Source: Microbacterium barkeri (GTDB taxonomy: Bacteria > Actinomycetota > Actinomycetes > Actinomycetales > Microbacteriaceae). From it: DNA of 64,000 bases. The notes below the pieces were generated by a model. It worked only from the letters and a program-made list of their open reading frames with translations. It was not told the DNA's origin and made no database searches. Positions 46,638-55,922 of the stretch are shown piece after piece (the first letter of the stretch is position 1; every line of letters starts with the position of its first letter). A program made the position numbers and the translations under genes. Where the stretch lies: assembly GCF_027921765.1 (NCBI RefSeq), contig NZ_BSEJ01000004.1, positions 124,001-188,000 of the forward strand, in the 5' to 3' direction.

Positions 46638-47975
46638 ATGGCAGGTTTGTGGGGTCGACGCCGACGGGAAGAGCGCGAGCAGCAGGAGTCGGCCGACGCC
46701 GACCTCGCGCGGCGCGCCCGCACCGCGCTGGTGACAGCGGACGAGCGGATCCGGGCGACCGGCGACGAGCTGGTGTTCGCCGTCGCCGAGCTCGGCGAAG
46801 GACCGACCGAGGATCTGCGCACCGGCCTGGCCGCGGTCAAGGAGCACATGGCCGAGGCCTTCCACCTGCACCAGCTCAACCACGATGAGATCCCCGACAC
46901 CCCGGAGGAGCTGCGCACACGCAACGCGCGCATCATCCAGCTCTGCGACTGGGCCGAGGACGTCCTCGACGAGCGCACGGCGGCGCTGCAGGCGCGCATC
47001 GCGCTCGTCCGGCAGGCCCCGCAGATCCTGCAGCAGGTCCGCGCCGACGTCGAGCGCCTCCGCGACCGGCTCCCGCAGGCGCGCACGACCGTCGAGCGCC
47101 TCGCGCGTCACTACAGCCCCGAGGCCCTGCAGCGCGTGCGGGTGAACGCCGACGAGGCGGAGCAGCTGCTGGACTTCGCCCTGCACTCGGCCGACGTGTC
47201 GGAGCGCCGTCGCGAGGCGCGGCGCAGTGAGGAGGCGAACCTCGCCCTCGAGACCGCCACCGAGGCCGTCCGGCGTGCCACGAGCATCCTCGACGGCGTC
47301 GACGACTTCGAGATCGAGGCCATGCGCGCGCAGTCGACCCTGGCCGACGTCGTCGCCGACTCCCGCGGCGACATCGTCGCGGCCCGGCAGGCTCCGCAGA
47401 CGCCCGAGGTGACTAGGGCGGTCGCCGACCTCGAGGCGGCGCTCGCGGCCCTGCCGGGCCCCGGCACGCCCTCCGACCCGTTCTCCGACCTCGCCTCGCT
47501 GTCCGACGCGAACGCCGCGCTCGACGCCGCCGTCGCGAAGGCGCGCGAGCGCGCGGCGCGCCCCGTGCCGTCCATCGCGCACGTGCGCCACGACATCGAC
47601 GCCGCCGACCGCGCGATCGCCGTCGCGGGAAGCCTCATCAACGGCCACCGCGGCTGGATCGGCGCAGACGCCCGCACGCGCTACGCCGAGGCGCAGCGCG
47701 TGCGGATCGACATCGATCCCCTCGTCGCCGACGAGGATACGCGCGAGCAGGCCCAGCAGCTCGCCCGCCGGGCGGCGCAGCTGGCGCACGAGGCGCTCCA
47801 GCTCGCGCAGCGCGACATCGACTCGTCGCGCCCCGATGACGACGACTGGGGCTCGTGGGGCGGCGGCCGACGCGGGCCGCGCGGCGGGGGCTTCGGCGGC
47901 GGAGGCGGCGGCCTGCTCGGGCCGGTGCTCGGCGGCGTGCTGCTCGGCGGCCTCATCGGCGACGTCTTCGACTGA
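46638..47975 (+). CDS. Coiled-coil protein with Gly-rich C-terminus (TPM-protein-like tail)
   Basis: 445-residue, mostly helical protein. Residues about 5-370 are Ala/Arg/Glu-rich helices with heptad patterns; the end is WGGGRRGPRGGGFGGGGGG followed by a hydrophobic LLGPVLGGVLLGGLIGDVF. The pattern resembles the C-terminal half of actinobacterial TPM-domain membrane proteins, but the signal peptide, TPM domain and membrane helix are absent. It could be a stand-alone paralogue or an ancient truncation. The function is unknown. ATG at 46638. Confidence 0.75.
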   Translation: MAGLWGRRRREEREQQESADADLARRARTALVTADERIRATGDELVFAVAELGEGPTEDLRTGLAAVKEHMAEAFHLHQLNHDEIPDTPEELRTRNARIIQLCDWAEDVLDERTAALQARIALVRQAPQILQQVRADVERLRDRLPQARTTVERLARHYSPEALQRVRVNADEAEQLLDFALHSADVSERRREARRSEEANLALETATEAVRRATSILDGVDDFEIEAMRAQSTLADVVADSRGDIVAARQAPQTPEVTRAVADLEAALAALPGPGTPSDPFSDLASLSDANAALDAAVAKARERAARPVPSIAHVRHDIDAADRAIAVAGSLINGHRGWIGADARTRYAEAQRVRIDIDPLVADEDTREQAQQLARRAAQLAHEALQLAQRDIDSSRPDDDDWGSWGGGRRGPRGGGFGGGGGGLLGPVLGGVLLGGLIGDVFD

Positions 47976-47984
47976 TCCCGCGCA

Positions 47985-48030
47985 GACAGGCGGATGGCCC
48001 GGATCCTGGGATCCGGGCCATCCGCCTGTC
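47985..48030. terminator. Bidirectional hairpin between the coiled-coil gene and hpf
   Basis: A perfect 21-bp stem (47985-48005 with 48010-48030), loop CTGG, nine bases after one stop and nine before the other, between convergent genes. Confidence 0.8.
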
Positions 48031-48039
48031 ACGAGGCCG

Positions 48040-48705
48040 TCACGACGCGAGCACGTCCTCCACGGGAGGGGCCTGCGTCGTCAGCGCGATGACACCGTAG
48101 TCCCAGCCGCGGCGCCGGTAGACGACGCTCGGGTGGTCGGTGCGCGCGTTGATGAAGAGGAAGAAGTCGTGGCCGACGAGCTCCATGCGGTCGACGGCCT
48201 CCTCGACGGTCATCCACTCGGGCTCGAAGGTCTTGCTCCGGATCACGACGGGCGTGTAGGCCTCGTCCTCCTCGGTCTGCTCGACGACCGGCACGGTGCC
48301 GGTCGCGACGGCCTGGAGCGTCTCGACGGTCGCCGGCTGCACATCGAGCCCCTCGAGCGCCCCCTTCTCCTTCGCGAAGCGCGCGGCGCGCGGGTGCAGA
48401 CGCCCGCTGACCTTCTTGTCCTTCGCACGGCGGATCTGCTCGCTGAGCTTCTCGATCGCCATGTCGAGCGCCGTGAACTTGTCGGCGTCGTGCGCCTCCG
48501 CCCGGATGACCGGGCCGTTCCAGAAGATCGTGAGCTCTACCGACTCCTCCTCGAGACGGCCCCCGCGATGCGCGTGGTGCGTGACCTTCACTTCGAGACG
48601 CTGGGCACGCGGGGCGAGCGACGCTATCCGCTCGCTCTTCTCCTCGACCACGGTGCGGAATCGCTCTGAGACGCTGACCCCCACGCCGACGATGTTCGTG
48701 TCCAT
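48040..48705 (-). CDS. hpf: Long-form ribosome hibernation promoting factor
   Basis: 221-residue protein that pairs inactive 70S ribosomes into 100S dimers in stationary phase or stress. The N-terminal domain (about 1-105, VGVGVSVSERFRTVVEEKSERI, HAHRGG, DKFTALDMAIEKLSEQIRRAKDK) binds the decoding site. The C-terminal dimerisation domain (about 155-215, PVVIRSKTFEPEWMTVEEAVDRM) marks the long form. ATG at 48703-48705 follows GGGAGGC. In related genomes secA is the next gene downstream; here the coiled-coil gene and the mannoside operon intervene. Confidence 0.95.
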   Translation of the reverse strand: MDTNIVGVGVSVSERFRTVVEEKSERIASLAPRAQRLEVKVTHHAHRGGRLEEESVELTIFWNGPVIRAEAHDADKFTALDMAIEKLSEQIRRAKDKKVSGRLHPRAARFAKEKGALEGLDVQPATVETLQAVATGTVPVVEQTEEDEAYTPVVIRSKTFEPEWMTVEEAVDRMELVGHDFFLFINARTDHPSVVYRRRGWDYGVIALTTQAPPVEDVLAS

Positions 48706-48815
48706 CTCTGCCTCCCTATCCGGTCCGACCGGTGTGAGCGGCGGACCTGCGGTCGCCTTGGTGTCCCCCACCGTATCCCCGGCGCGGACGGGTGTCACGA
48801 ACTATCTCGAAACGA

Positions 48816-49487
48816 TCACGCGTGTCGTGTTCGCGGCGGGAGAACGCGCGGCGTCGCCGCGAGCGTCGCCGCGCCGAGCACGAGAGCACCGGCCTCGGCG
48901 AGCGCGCGACGGGCCTCGCGGAGCGTCGCCCCGGTGGTCACGACGTCGTCGACGATGACGACCGCGCGCCCCTCGACACGGCGGCGCACGGCGAGCGCTG
49001 CCGCGACGTTGCGCCCGCGCTCGGCCACGTCGAGCGCACGCTGGTCGTCGATGCGGCGCGCCCAGCGCAGCGCGCGCAGCGGGGCGACCCCCGCGTGGTG
49101 CAGCAGCAGCTCGACCGGGCGGTAGCCGCGCCGTCGCGACGAGGCGGCCGACGGCGGGATGGGCACGGCGTCGACGAGGCGCCCGCTCGCGACGGCGCAG
49201 CTCACGAGCGCCGCCCGCAGCGCCGGCGCGAGGACGCGGGCGAGGTCGGTGCGCCCGCGCTGCTTGAACGCACGCAGGGACGACGCCGCGGCACCCTGAT
49301 AGGCCAGCCCGCTGATCACCTCGAAGTCGTCGTCGAGGGTGCGGCGCACGACACACGGCCCGAGCGCCGCGCGGCAGCGGTCGCACACGGCGGCGCCGGG
49401 TGCCCCGCATCCCGCGCAGTCGACGGGCAGGAGCAGGGCGCCGGCCTCACGCAGGGCGACGCGCAGGCCATCGGTCATCGTCGTCAT
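48816..49487 (-). CDS. comF: ComF-family phosphoribosyltransferase-like protein
   Basis: 223-residue protein with the ComF layout. A Cys cluster DCAGCGAPGAAVCDRCRAAL near residues 24-43 is a likely zinc site, and the C-terminal VVIVDDVVTTGATLRE near 172 is the PRPP-binding loop. ComF helps DNA uptake in competent bacteria, though in Actinobacteria the role is unproven. Start taken at ATG 49485-49487, which gives a leader-poor transcript; ATG at 49477 is possible. Confidence 0.88.
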   Translation of the reverse strand: MTTMTDGLRVALREAGALLLPVDCAGCGAPGAAVCDRCRAALGPCVVRRTLDDDFEVISGLAYQGAAASSLRAFKQRGRTDLARVLAPALRAALVSCAVASGRLVDAVPIPPSAASSRRRGYRPVELLLHHAGVAPLRALRWARRIDDQRALDVAERGRNVAAALAVRRRVEGRAVVIVDDVVTTGATLREARRALAEAGALVLGAATLAATPRVLPPRTRHA

Positions 49488-49584
49488 GAGGACACCCTGC
49501 GCATGCCGCGCCCTCCACAGGGACGCCGCCGTCGGCACACGGCGCGGCACGCCGGCGCCGCGCGCCTGTGCACGCGGCGTCGGC

Positions 49585-51288
49585 TCAGCCGGGCAGGCCG
49601 AGCTGCGTCGCGAGCACATCGACGCCCTTCGCCGACTCGGTGGGATTGCGGCCGCGCATGACGAGCAGGCTCCCCTCCGAGGTCAGGAGGCGCACAGGCG
49701 AGTCCTGGTTGCCCGCCCCCACTGCGACGACGTTGAGCGGCGCGGTCGCGGTCGTCCCCGGCGCCCCGATGGGCTGCTGGATGAGCTGCGCGCTGTCGGT
49801 GCCGCCGGCCGCGATGCCGACCGTGCTGTCGTCGATCCAGGCGAGGTCGATGCCCGGCATGCGCAGCTGCGCGATCCGCGTCGGCGCGCCCACCGAGAGC
49901 GGCGCGCCGTCGAAGTCGCGCTCGATCGCCGACACGATCACCCACTGCTCGTCGCCGATCGCGACGATCGCCGCGATCCGCGCGCCGTCCCGCGAGACGT
50001 CGATCGCCGTCACGCGGGAGACGTCGGTCCATCCGCCGGTCATCGGGGTCGGCTCGAGGTCGGCGCTCCAGGCCGTGAGCGAGCGCGGATCGCCCGGCCG
50101 CACCGTCCAGATCCATCCGTGCGGGTCGAGCGCGGGTGCGATCGCCGTGCCGCCCGCGTCGATCTCCGACGGATGGTCGTCGGCCGTGACGCGCATGACG
50201 CGCCCGTCCGCGAGGCCCACGGCCGCGATCTGCTGGTCGGCCGACATCGCCACGGACGCGATGTCCTCGGGGAAGTCCGAGAGGACCTCCGACATCCCGT
50301 CGACGGCGACGACCTCGCCGCCGGACAGGTAGCCGAACCCGTCGTCCGTGAGCACGAGCGCGCGCGAGTCGATCCGCGTCGACGCGACCGGCGCCGCCGG
50401 CACGTCGACCTCCTGGCCCTCGACCGTGAGCGCGACCTCGCGCACGTCGGTCGACGCCAGGCTCTGCTCGAGCTGCGCGCGCATGCGGCTGAGCGTCTCG
50501 TCGTCCGCTCCCGCGGCGTCGGTGAGCTCGACGTGGGCGACGCGATCGGCGTCGACCTCGATCGTCCCGCTCGCGAGCTGGACGTCGTCGGTGAAGGCGG
50601 TCTCGACCCCGGGAGCGAGCCAGTCGCTCGGCGCACCCTCCACGAGCTTCTGCACGATGCGCGTGGGCGCGTGCTGGAGCGTGAGGAACCACCGCCGGTC
50701 GGGCACGATGTGCCGCCACGTCGCGTCGAAGTAGGCGAGGTCGTGCGCGGCGTACAGCTCGCGGAAGAAGAGGCGGTCGAGCACGATGCCGTCGGGGGCC
50801 GACACGATCCGCCACTCCCCCTCGGCGTCGCGCGCGAGCTCGAACGACAGCGAGGTCGTGCCGTCGGCGATGAGGCGGTATCGCCCGTCGGAGTCGACCA
50901 CGGCCTCCCCGTGCACCTCGGCCGAGACGCTCGCGGCGTCCTCCGATGCCGAGACCTCGCTCACCTCGCGGTCGTCGGTCGTGTCGATCGTGACGCTCGC
51001 GACGGGGTTCCAGGTGTCGGCGAGATCGTCGGAGAGGTACTCGCGCGCGGTCGCCCAGCTCTGCTCGGGCGAGATCGACGCGCGCAGGAAGCCGTCGACG
51101 ATCTCCTGCGGCGAATCGCCGGGGCGCGGCGACTCGGCGTCGTAGCTGCCGCCCGTGACGTCCTCGACGACGTCGCCCGGGGCGTTGCCGACCGAGACCG
51201 GGCCGCTCATCGGCAGGCCCGAGCACGCGGCGAGCGCGAGAGCGGGAACGAGGACGAGCGCGGCGAGCACGCGGCGGAGGCGGGTCAT
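49585..51288 (-). CDS. lpqB: LpqB lipoprotein of the MtrAB system
   Basis: 567-residue secreted lipoprotein. The lipobox LALAACSGL puts the acylated cysteine near residue 22. An N-terminal GerMN-type region (about 180-320) is followed by a C-terminal beta-propeller (about 330-560). LpqB modulates the MtrB sensor in Mycobacterium. ATG at 51286-51288 overlaps the mtrB stop (ATGA), so mtrA-mtrB-lpqB is one coupled operon. Confidence 0.93.
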   Translation of the reverse strand: MTRLRRVLAALVLVPALALAACSGLPMSGPVSVGNAPGDVVEDVTGGSYDAESPRPGDSPQEIVDGFLRASISPEQSWATAREYLSDDLADTWNPVASVTIDTTDDREVSEVSASEDAASVSAEVHGEAVVDSDGRYRLIADGTTSLSFELARDAEGEWRIVSAPDGIVLDRLFFRELYAAHDLAYFDATWRHIVPDRRWFLTLQHAPTRIVQKLVEGAPSDWLAPGVETAFTDDVQLASGTIEVDADRVAHVELTDAAGADDETLSRMRAQLEQSLASTDVREVALTVEGQEVDVPAAPVASTRIDSRALVLTDDGFGYLSGGEVVAVDGMSEVLSDFPEDIASVAMSADQQIAAVGLADGRVMRVTADDHPSEIDAGGTAIAPALDPHGWIWTVRPGDPRSLTAWSADLEPTPMTGGWTDVSRVTAIDVSRDGARIAAIVAIGDEQWVIVSAIERDFDGAPLSVGAPTRIAQLRMPGIDLAWIDDSTVGIAAGGTDSAQLIQQPIGAPGTTATAPLNVVAVGAGNQDSPVRLLTSEGSLLVMRGRNPTESAKGVDVLATQLGLPG

Positions 51289-52946
51289 GCGGGGTCCTCC
51301 TCGTCCTCGGTGCGGATGGGCTGGGTCAGCCCGAGCTCGTCGGTCACGCTCTCGGTGGGCTCGACGGGGATCGGCGAGCGCTCGACCGGCTGCCCCGGCA
51401 CACGCGGGACGGTGAGCACGAAATGCGACCCGCGCCCCGGCTCCGACCACAGCTCGAGGGCGCCACCGTGGAGCTTCGCGTCGCCGAGCGCGATCGCGAG
51501 GCCGAGGCCCGTGCCCCCGAGCGTGCGCTTGCGCGACGGATCCGCGCGCCAGAACCGGTCGAAGACGCGCGCCGCCTGCTCGGGCGACATGCCGAGGCCG
51601 TAGTCGCGCACGCCGATCGCGACCGCCCTGGCGTCGCTGTCGATCGTGATGACGATCGGCCGTCCCTCGCCGTGCTCGATGGCGTTGCCGATGAGGTTGC
51701 GGAGCACGCGGCGGACGCGCCGCGGGTCGACGTCGACCGGCGAGTACCCCCCGGGCGCCACGATGCGCAGCTCGCTGCCGTGCTGCGCCGCCACCTGCCG
51801 CATGGAGGCGGCCACGTCCTCGGCGAGCTGCGCGAGGTTCGTCGACTCCAGCTCGAGCTGCACCGAGCCGGCGTAGTAGCGGCTGATCTCGAGCAGATCG
51901 GTGAGCAGCTGCTCGAAGCGCGCCACCTGATCGTGCAGCAGCTCGGCCGCTCGCGCCGTCGCCTCGTCGAACTCGGCGCGACGGTCGTTGATCATCTCGG
52001 ACGCGAGCCGGATGGTCGTGAGCGGCGTGCGCAGCTCGTGCGAGACATCCGAAACGAACCGCTGCTGCACCTGCGAGAGCTCGGCGAGCTCGGTGATCTG
52101 CGCCTCGATGCTGTCGGCCATGGCGTTGAACGAGCGGCCGAGAGCCGCGAGCTCGTCCTTGCCGCGGACGGGGAGCCGCACGTCGAAGTAGCCGGCGGCG
52201 AAGCGCGCGCTCGTCTGACTCGCCTCGATGAGCGGCTGGGCGACCGTGCGCAGCACGAACCACGAGATCGCCGCGACGAGCACGACGAGCACCATGCCCG
52301 TGACCCACAGGGTGCCCTGCACGAAGCGGAGGGTGCGGTCTGCCTCCTGCAGGCTGTACGCGAGGTACACCTCGTACGCGCCCGCGTTCTGCACCTGGAG
52401 CTGCTGGCCGACGACGATGCCGGGCACCGGCTCCTCGTCGTCGTCGAGCTGCAGGGCGACGGACTGCCACCACTGGTTCTCGTCGGAGGCGCGCACGCGC
52501 TCGCGGAGCCCCTCGCTGAGGATGGCCTCCTCGCCGTCGGCGAGGAGGAAGGCGAAGTCGGGCGGCGCGATCGCCGACGGCGCGTCGTCGATGCGGAAGT
52601 AGGCGAAGTACGGCGTGCCGCCCTGGCTCGTGAACGCGGTGCGGGCGTCGAAGAGCACCTGCTGGAGGGCCGCGCCGTCCGCGGCGACCTCGGCCGTGTC
52701 GATGACGTCCTGCGCGGCGAGCACCGCGCGCTGCGCCTGATCGAGCACCTCGTCCCTGCTCGTGGAGAAGAGGTTGTTGTGGATGGCCAGGGCCGTCCAC
52801 ACGCACGTCACGGCGATCGCGAGCGCTGTCGCCGCCACCGTCATGAAGGTCGTGCGGAAGCGGAGCGAGCTCGTCCACTGCGCCCGGATGGCCGGCACCC
52901 AGGTCGACGGGCGCCGGAGCGTGATGCGCGCGGGCCCCTGCGACAT
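51285..52946 (-). CDS. mtrB: Sensor histidine kinase MtrB
   Basis: 553-residue membrane kinase that controls cell-wall and division genes through MtrA. Two membrane helices (about 32-55 and 205-230) flank an external domain. A HAMP segment follows, then the phosphoacceptor His303 in VSHELRTPLTT and the ATPase domain (NLIGNAIEHG, DYGLGMSPEQ, GGTGLGLAIA). Its stop overlaps lpqB and its start is five bases after mtrA. Confidence 0.95.
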   Translation of the reverse strand: MSQGPARITLRRPSTWVPAIRAQWTSSLRFRTTFMTVAATALAIAVTCVWTALAIHNNLFSTSRDEVLDQAQRAVLAAQDVIDTAEVAADGAALQQVLFDARTAFTSQGGTPYFAYFRIDDAPSAIAPPDFAFLLADGEEAILSEGLRERVRASDENQWWQSVALQLDDDEEPVPGIVVGQQLQVQNAGAYEVYLAYSLQEADRTLRFVQGTLWVTGMVLVVLVAAISWFVLRTVAQPLIEASQTSARFAAGYFDVRLPVRGKDELAALGRSFNAMADSIEAQITELAELSQVQQRFVSDVSHELRTPLTTIRLASEMINDRRAEFDEATARAAELLHDQVARFEQLLTDLLEISRYYAGSVQLELESTNLAQLAEDVAASMRQVAAQHGSELRIVAPGGYSPVDVDPRRVRRVLRNLIGNAIEHGEGRPIVITIDSDARAVAIGVRDYGLGMSPEQAARVFDRFWRADPSRKRTLGGTGLGLAIALGDAKLHGGALELWSEPGRGSHFVLTVPRVPGQPVERSPIPVEPTESVTDELGLTQPIRTEDEEDPA

Positions 52947-52951
52947 GCGCG

Positions 52952-53632
52952 CTAGATCGCCGCGCCGGCGCGATAGCCGACGCCGCGCACCGTCATGACG
53001 ATCTTCGGGTTGTCCGGATCGATCTCGATCTTCGCGCGCAGGCGCTGCACGTGGACGTTCACCAGGCGCGTGTCGGCCTTGTAGTGGTATCCCCAGACCT
53101 GCTCGAGGAGGGCCTCGCGCGAGAAGACCTGCTGCGGCTTCGAGGCGAGCGCGACGAGCAGCTCGAACTCGAGGGGCGTGAGCGAGATCGGGGTCTGCCC
53201 CCGACGCACCTCGTGCGCCGCGACGTCGATCGTGAGGTCGCCCGCGCGCAGGACGTCGCCCGACGACTCGGGGGCCGGTCGCAGGCGCGTGCGGATGCGC
53301 GCCACGAGCTCCTTCGGATTGAAGGGCTTGACGATGTAGTCGTCGGCGCCCGCCTCCAGGCCCGCGACGACATCGGCGGTGTCGGAGCGGGCGGTCAGCA
53401 TGATGATCGGGACGCCCGACTCTCCCCGGATCTCGGAGCAGATCTCGATGCCGTCCTTGCCGGGGAGCATGAGATCGAGCAGCACGAGGTCGGGGCGCTC
53501 CTGCCGCCAGCTGTCGACGGCGAGCGCTCCGTCCGCGCAGAAGGCCGTGTCGAAGCCCTCCGTGCGCAGGACGATGCCGATCATCTCGGCGAGGGCCGTG
53601 TCGTCGTCGACGACGAGGATGCGGGCGCTCAT
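52952..53632 (-). CDS. mtrA: Response regulator MtrA
   Basis: 226-residue OmpR-type regulator. The receiver domain has the acidic pair Asp9-Asp10, phosphorylation site Asp53 (LLDLMLPG), Thr and Lys in the usual places (IMLTARSD, IVKPFNP). The winged-helix domain follows from about 128 (LTIDVAAHEVRRG to VRGVGYRAG). In Actinobacteria it controls dnaA, peptidoglycan hydrolases and osmotic response, and is essential in Mycobacterium. ATG at 53630-53632 follows AAAGGACC. Confidence 0.97.
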   Translation of the reverse strand: MSARILVVDDDTALAEMIGIVLRTEGFDTAFCADGALAVDSWRQERPDLVLLDLMLPGKDGIEICSEIRGESGVPIIMLTARSDTADVVAGLEAGADDYIVKPFNPKELVARIRTRLRPAPESSGDVLRAGDLTIDVAAHEVRRGQTPISLTPLEFELLVALASKPQQVFSREALLEQVWGYHYKADTRLVNVHVQRLRAKIEIDPDNPKIVMTVRGVGYRAGAAI

Positions 53633-53698
53633 GAGGCTGGTCCTTTGCTCCGGTTGCGCGCCGACGCGCGTCGTTCGCGCGGGCGAGGCGTCCTCGAC

Positions 53699-53704
53699 AG
53701 CCTA
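53699..53704 (-). promoter_or_regulatory. Possible -10 box of mtrA
   Basis: TAGGCT on the minus strand lies 66 bases before mtrA in the divergent gap. No convincing -35 is visible. Confidence 0.3.
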
Positions 53705-53811
53705 GACGAACGGTCGCGCCGAGCGGCGGCGACACGGGGCCCCGCGCGTGTGACACGATGAGAGCGGGGGCGGCAGCCGTCCGCTCGCAGGCAGGTCGAG
53801 GGAGGATCGAC

Positions 53812-55248
53812 GTGACCGCAGAACCGTCGTGGACGCCGGCGCCGCGGGGCGGGCTCATCCCGCTCCAGCCGCTCGGGTTCGGCACGATCCTCGGCAGGTC
53901 CTTCTCCGCCCTGCGCGGCAACCCCCGCGTGCTCCTGGGCTTCGCGATGGTCGTGCAGCTGGCTGCGTCGATCGTCGGGGTCGTCGTGATCGGCTGGGTC
54001 ACGTACGCGGCGATGTCGCGCCTCGACACCGTGAACGAGTTCTCCGACGACTTCGGCCTCATCGCGGCCGGCTCGACGCTCATCGCCGTTCTCACGACGA
54101 TCGGCGTCGCGCTCGTGATGAGCGTCCTCGGCATCATCGTCCAGGCGGTCGTCGTGGGCGAGGTCGCCCACGCCGCGCTCGGCGGGCGCGCGACGCTCGG
54201 CGCGATCTGGCGCCGGGTGCGCCCGGTCGTGTGGCGTCTGATCGGGTACTACGCCCTTGTCACGATCGCCGTCTCCGTCGCCGTCGGCGTCCTCATCGCG
54301 GTCGGGTTCGCACTCGGCTCGGTCGAGATCTGGATGGCCGTGGTCTACGGGGTGCTCGCCGCGCTGGCGGCGATCGTGCTGTACGCGTGGCTCGGCACGA
54401 AGCTCTTCGTCGTGCCGAGCGCGATCATCCTCGAGCACGCGACGGTGATCGGCGGCATCCGCCGCTCGTGGCAGCTCACGCGCGGCCGGTTCTGGCCCAC
54501 GTTCGGCATCATCGTGCTCATCGGCCTGATCATGAACACCGCCTCGTACGTCGTGGGCATGCCGTTCACCTTCCTCGGCTCCGCGATGTCGAGCATCTTC
54601 GCCCCGACGGGGTCTCCCGACGCGGCCGCCGGGATCGGCTTCGTGCTCGCGATCGCCGCGAGCCAGATCGTGACGCTCGTCATCTCGTCGGTGACGGTGG
54701 TCGTGCAGGCGACGTCGTCGGCGCTCGTCTACATCGACGCGCGCATGCGCCGCGAGGGCATCGACCTGCGGATGCAGTCCTACGTCGAGCGCCGCGACAG
54801 CGGCCGCACCGACCTCGACGACCCCTACGCCTTCGACCCCGACGCGGTCGCGCCGGTGCGGGCGTCCTGGCCCGCATACGCGGGCCCCGCGTACGGCTCT
54901 CCCGCCGCGCCCTACGGCGCGCAGCCGCCGTACGGGCAGCCGGCTCCGCAGTACGGGCAGCCGGCACCGCAGTACGGGCAGTACGCACCCCAATACGGAC
55001 AGCCGGCACCGCAGTACGGCCAGTACGCACCCCAGTACGGTCAGCCGGCGCCGCAGTACGGGCAGCCGGCCCCGCAATACGGGCAGTACGCGCCGACCTC
55101 CGGACAGCCGGCGCCGTCGGAGCGCACTCCCGACGCGTCCGGCGCCCCGGCATCGGCCGAGCGCCCGACCGCCCCGCCGTACGCGCGTCCCGTCGACACC
55201 GGCTCGGCGCCCGACGCGGGGCGGACGGACGCCGCGGACGGCTCGTGA
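53812..55248 (+). CDS. Membrane protein with glycerophosphodiesterase-type membrane domain and Tyr-Gly-Gln repeat tail
   Basis: 478-residue protein. Residues about 25-330 hold six to seven membrane helices of the kind seen in membrane domains next to glycerophosphodiester phosphodiesterases. The tail (about 340-478) is disordered and contains nine copies of a seven-residue repeat, YGQPAPQ or YGQYAPQ. GTG at 53812 follows GGGAGGATCG. It is the first gene of a coupled set ending with the DUF58 gene and is divergent from mtrA. The function is unknown. Confidence 0.85.
   Translation: MTAEPSWTPAPRGGLIPLQPLGFGTILGRSFSALRGNPRVLLGFAMVVQLAASIVGVVVIGWVTYAAMSRLDTVNEFSDDFGLIAAGSTLIAVLTTIGVALVMSVLGIIVQAVVVGEVAHAALGGRATLGAIWRRVRPVVWRLIGYYALVTIAVSVAVGVLIAVGFALGSVEIWMAVVYGVLAALAAIVLYAWLGTKLFVVPSAIILEHATVIGGIRRSWQLTRGRFWPTFGIIVLIGLIMNTASYVVGMPFTFLGSAMSSIFAPTGSPDAAAGIGFVLAIAASQIVTLVISSVTVVVQATSSALVYIDARMRREGIDLRMQSYVERRDSGRTDLDDPYAFDPDAVAPVRASWPAYAGPAYGSPAAPYGAQPPYGQPAPQYGQPAPQYGQYAPQYGQPAPQYGQYAPQYGQPAPQYGQPAPQYGQYAPTSGQPAPSERTPDASGAPASAERPTAPPYARPVDTGSAPDAGRTDAADGS
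54931..55119 (+). repeat. Nine tandem 21-bp coding repeats
   Basis: Nine in-frame units of 21 bases, each coding for YGQ-(P/Y)-APQ or a close variant (last unit SGQPAPS). Units differ mostly at third positions, so the repeat is old enough to have drifted while the protein pattern was kept. Copy number may vary between strains. Confidence 0.85.
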
Positions 55249-55922
55249 CGGGCGCGCAGCTCGCGACCGGCGCGCTCCGGCTCGTCCTCGCGACCCTGCC
55301 GGACGGCGACGAGGCCCGCGACTGGGCCGAGGACGAGCTCGGCGACCCGGTCTACGACGCCGCCCAGCCGACTCTCCTCGACCGCATCGCCGGGGCGATC
55401 GCCGACTTCTTCGCGCGGCTCTTCGACACCGAGCTCGGCGCCGAATGGAACCCGCTCCTCGCGATCGTCGTCACCGGCGTCATCGCGATCGTCGTCGTGT
55501 GCGCCTTCCTCATCTGGGGTCGCCCCCGCTCCGCGCATCGCGCGCCGTCGCGCTCGGCGCTGCTGTTCGGCGAGGACGAGCACCGCGCGGCGGCGGAGCT
55601 CCGCGCCTCAGCGGCTCGCCGAGCCGAAGCGGGCGACTGGACCGGCGCCGTGGTCGACCGGTTCCGCGCGCTCGCACGGTCGCTCGAGGAACGCGACCTC
55701 CTCGATGCTCCCCCCGGCACGACCGCCCAGCGCTTCGCCGTGCTCGCGAAGGCGCCGTTCCCCGCTCACGCGGACGCGCTATCGCGGGCCGCCGCAGCGT
55801 TCGACGACGTGCGCTACCTGCGCCGCGAGGGCACCGCCGAGATGTACGCCGCCGTCGCGCAGCTCGACGACGCGATCTCGGCCGCGCGCCCCGCGCGCCT
55901 GCGCGAGGGGGTTCTCGGATGA
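55245..55922 (+). CDS. DUF4129-domain membrane protein
   Basis: 225-residue protein with one membrane helix (about 70-95) and a C-terminal DUF4129 domain (about 110-215, AAELRASAARRAEAGDWTGAV, then FDDVRYLRREGTAEMYAAVA). GTG at 55245 overlaps the preceding gene (GTGA). Such proteins belong to MoxR-DUF58 operons of unknown role, thought to help assemble or mature cell-envelope complexes. Confidence 0.85.
   Translation: MTGAQLATGALRLVLATLPDGDEARDWAEDELGDPVYDAAQPTLLDRIAGAIADFFARLFDTELGAEWNPLLAIVVTGVIAIVVVCAFLIWGRPRSAHRAPSRSALLFGEDEHRAAAELRASAARRAEAGDWTGAVVDRFRALARSLEERDLLDAPPGTTAQRFAVLAKAPFPAHADALSRAAAAFDDVRYLRREGTAEMYAAVAQLDDAISAARPARLREGVLG

Noticed and set aside
32561..48039. Genomic island with mobility genes between secA and hpf
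   Set aside because: No transposase, integrase, tRNA or flanking repeats were seen; only the unusual gene order supports gain.
54931..55119. Direct repeats considered as a CRISPR array
   Set aside because: The 21-bp units are contiguous, in frame and without spacers; they code for a peptide repeat.
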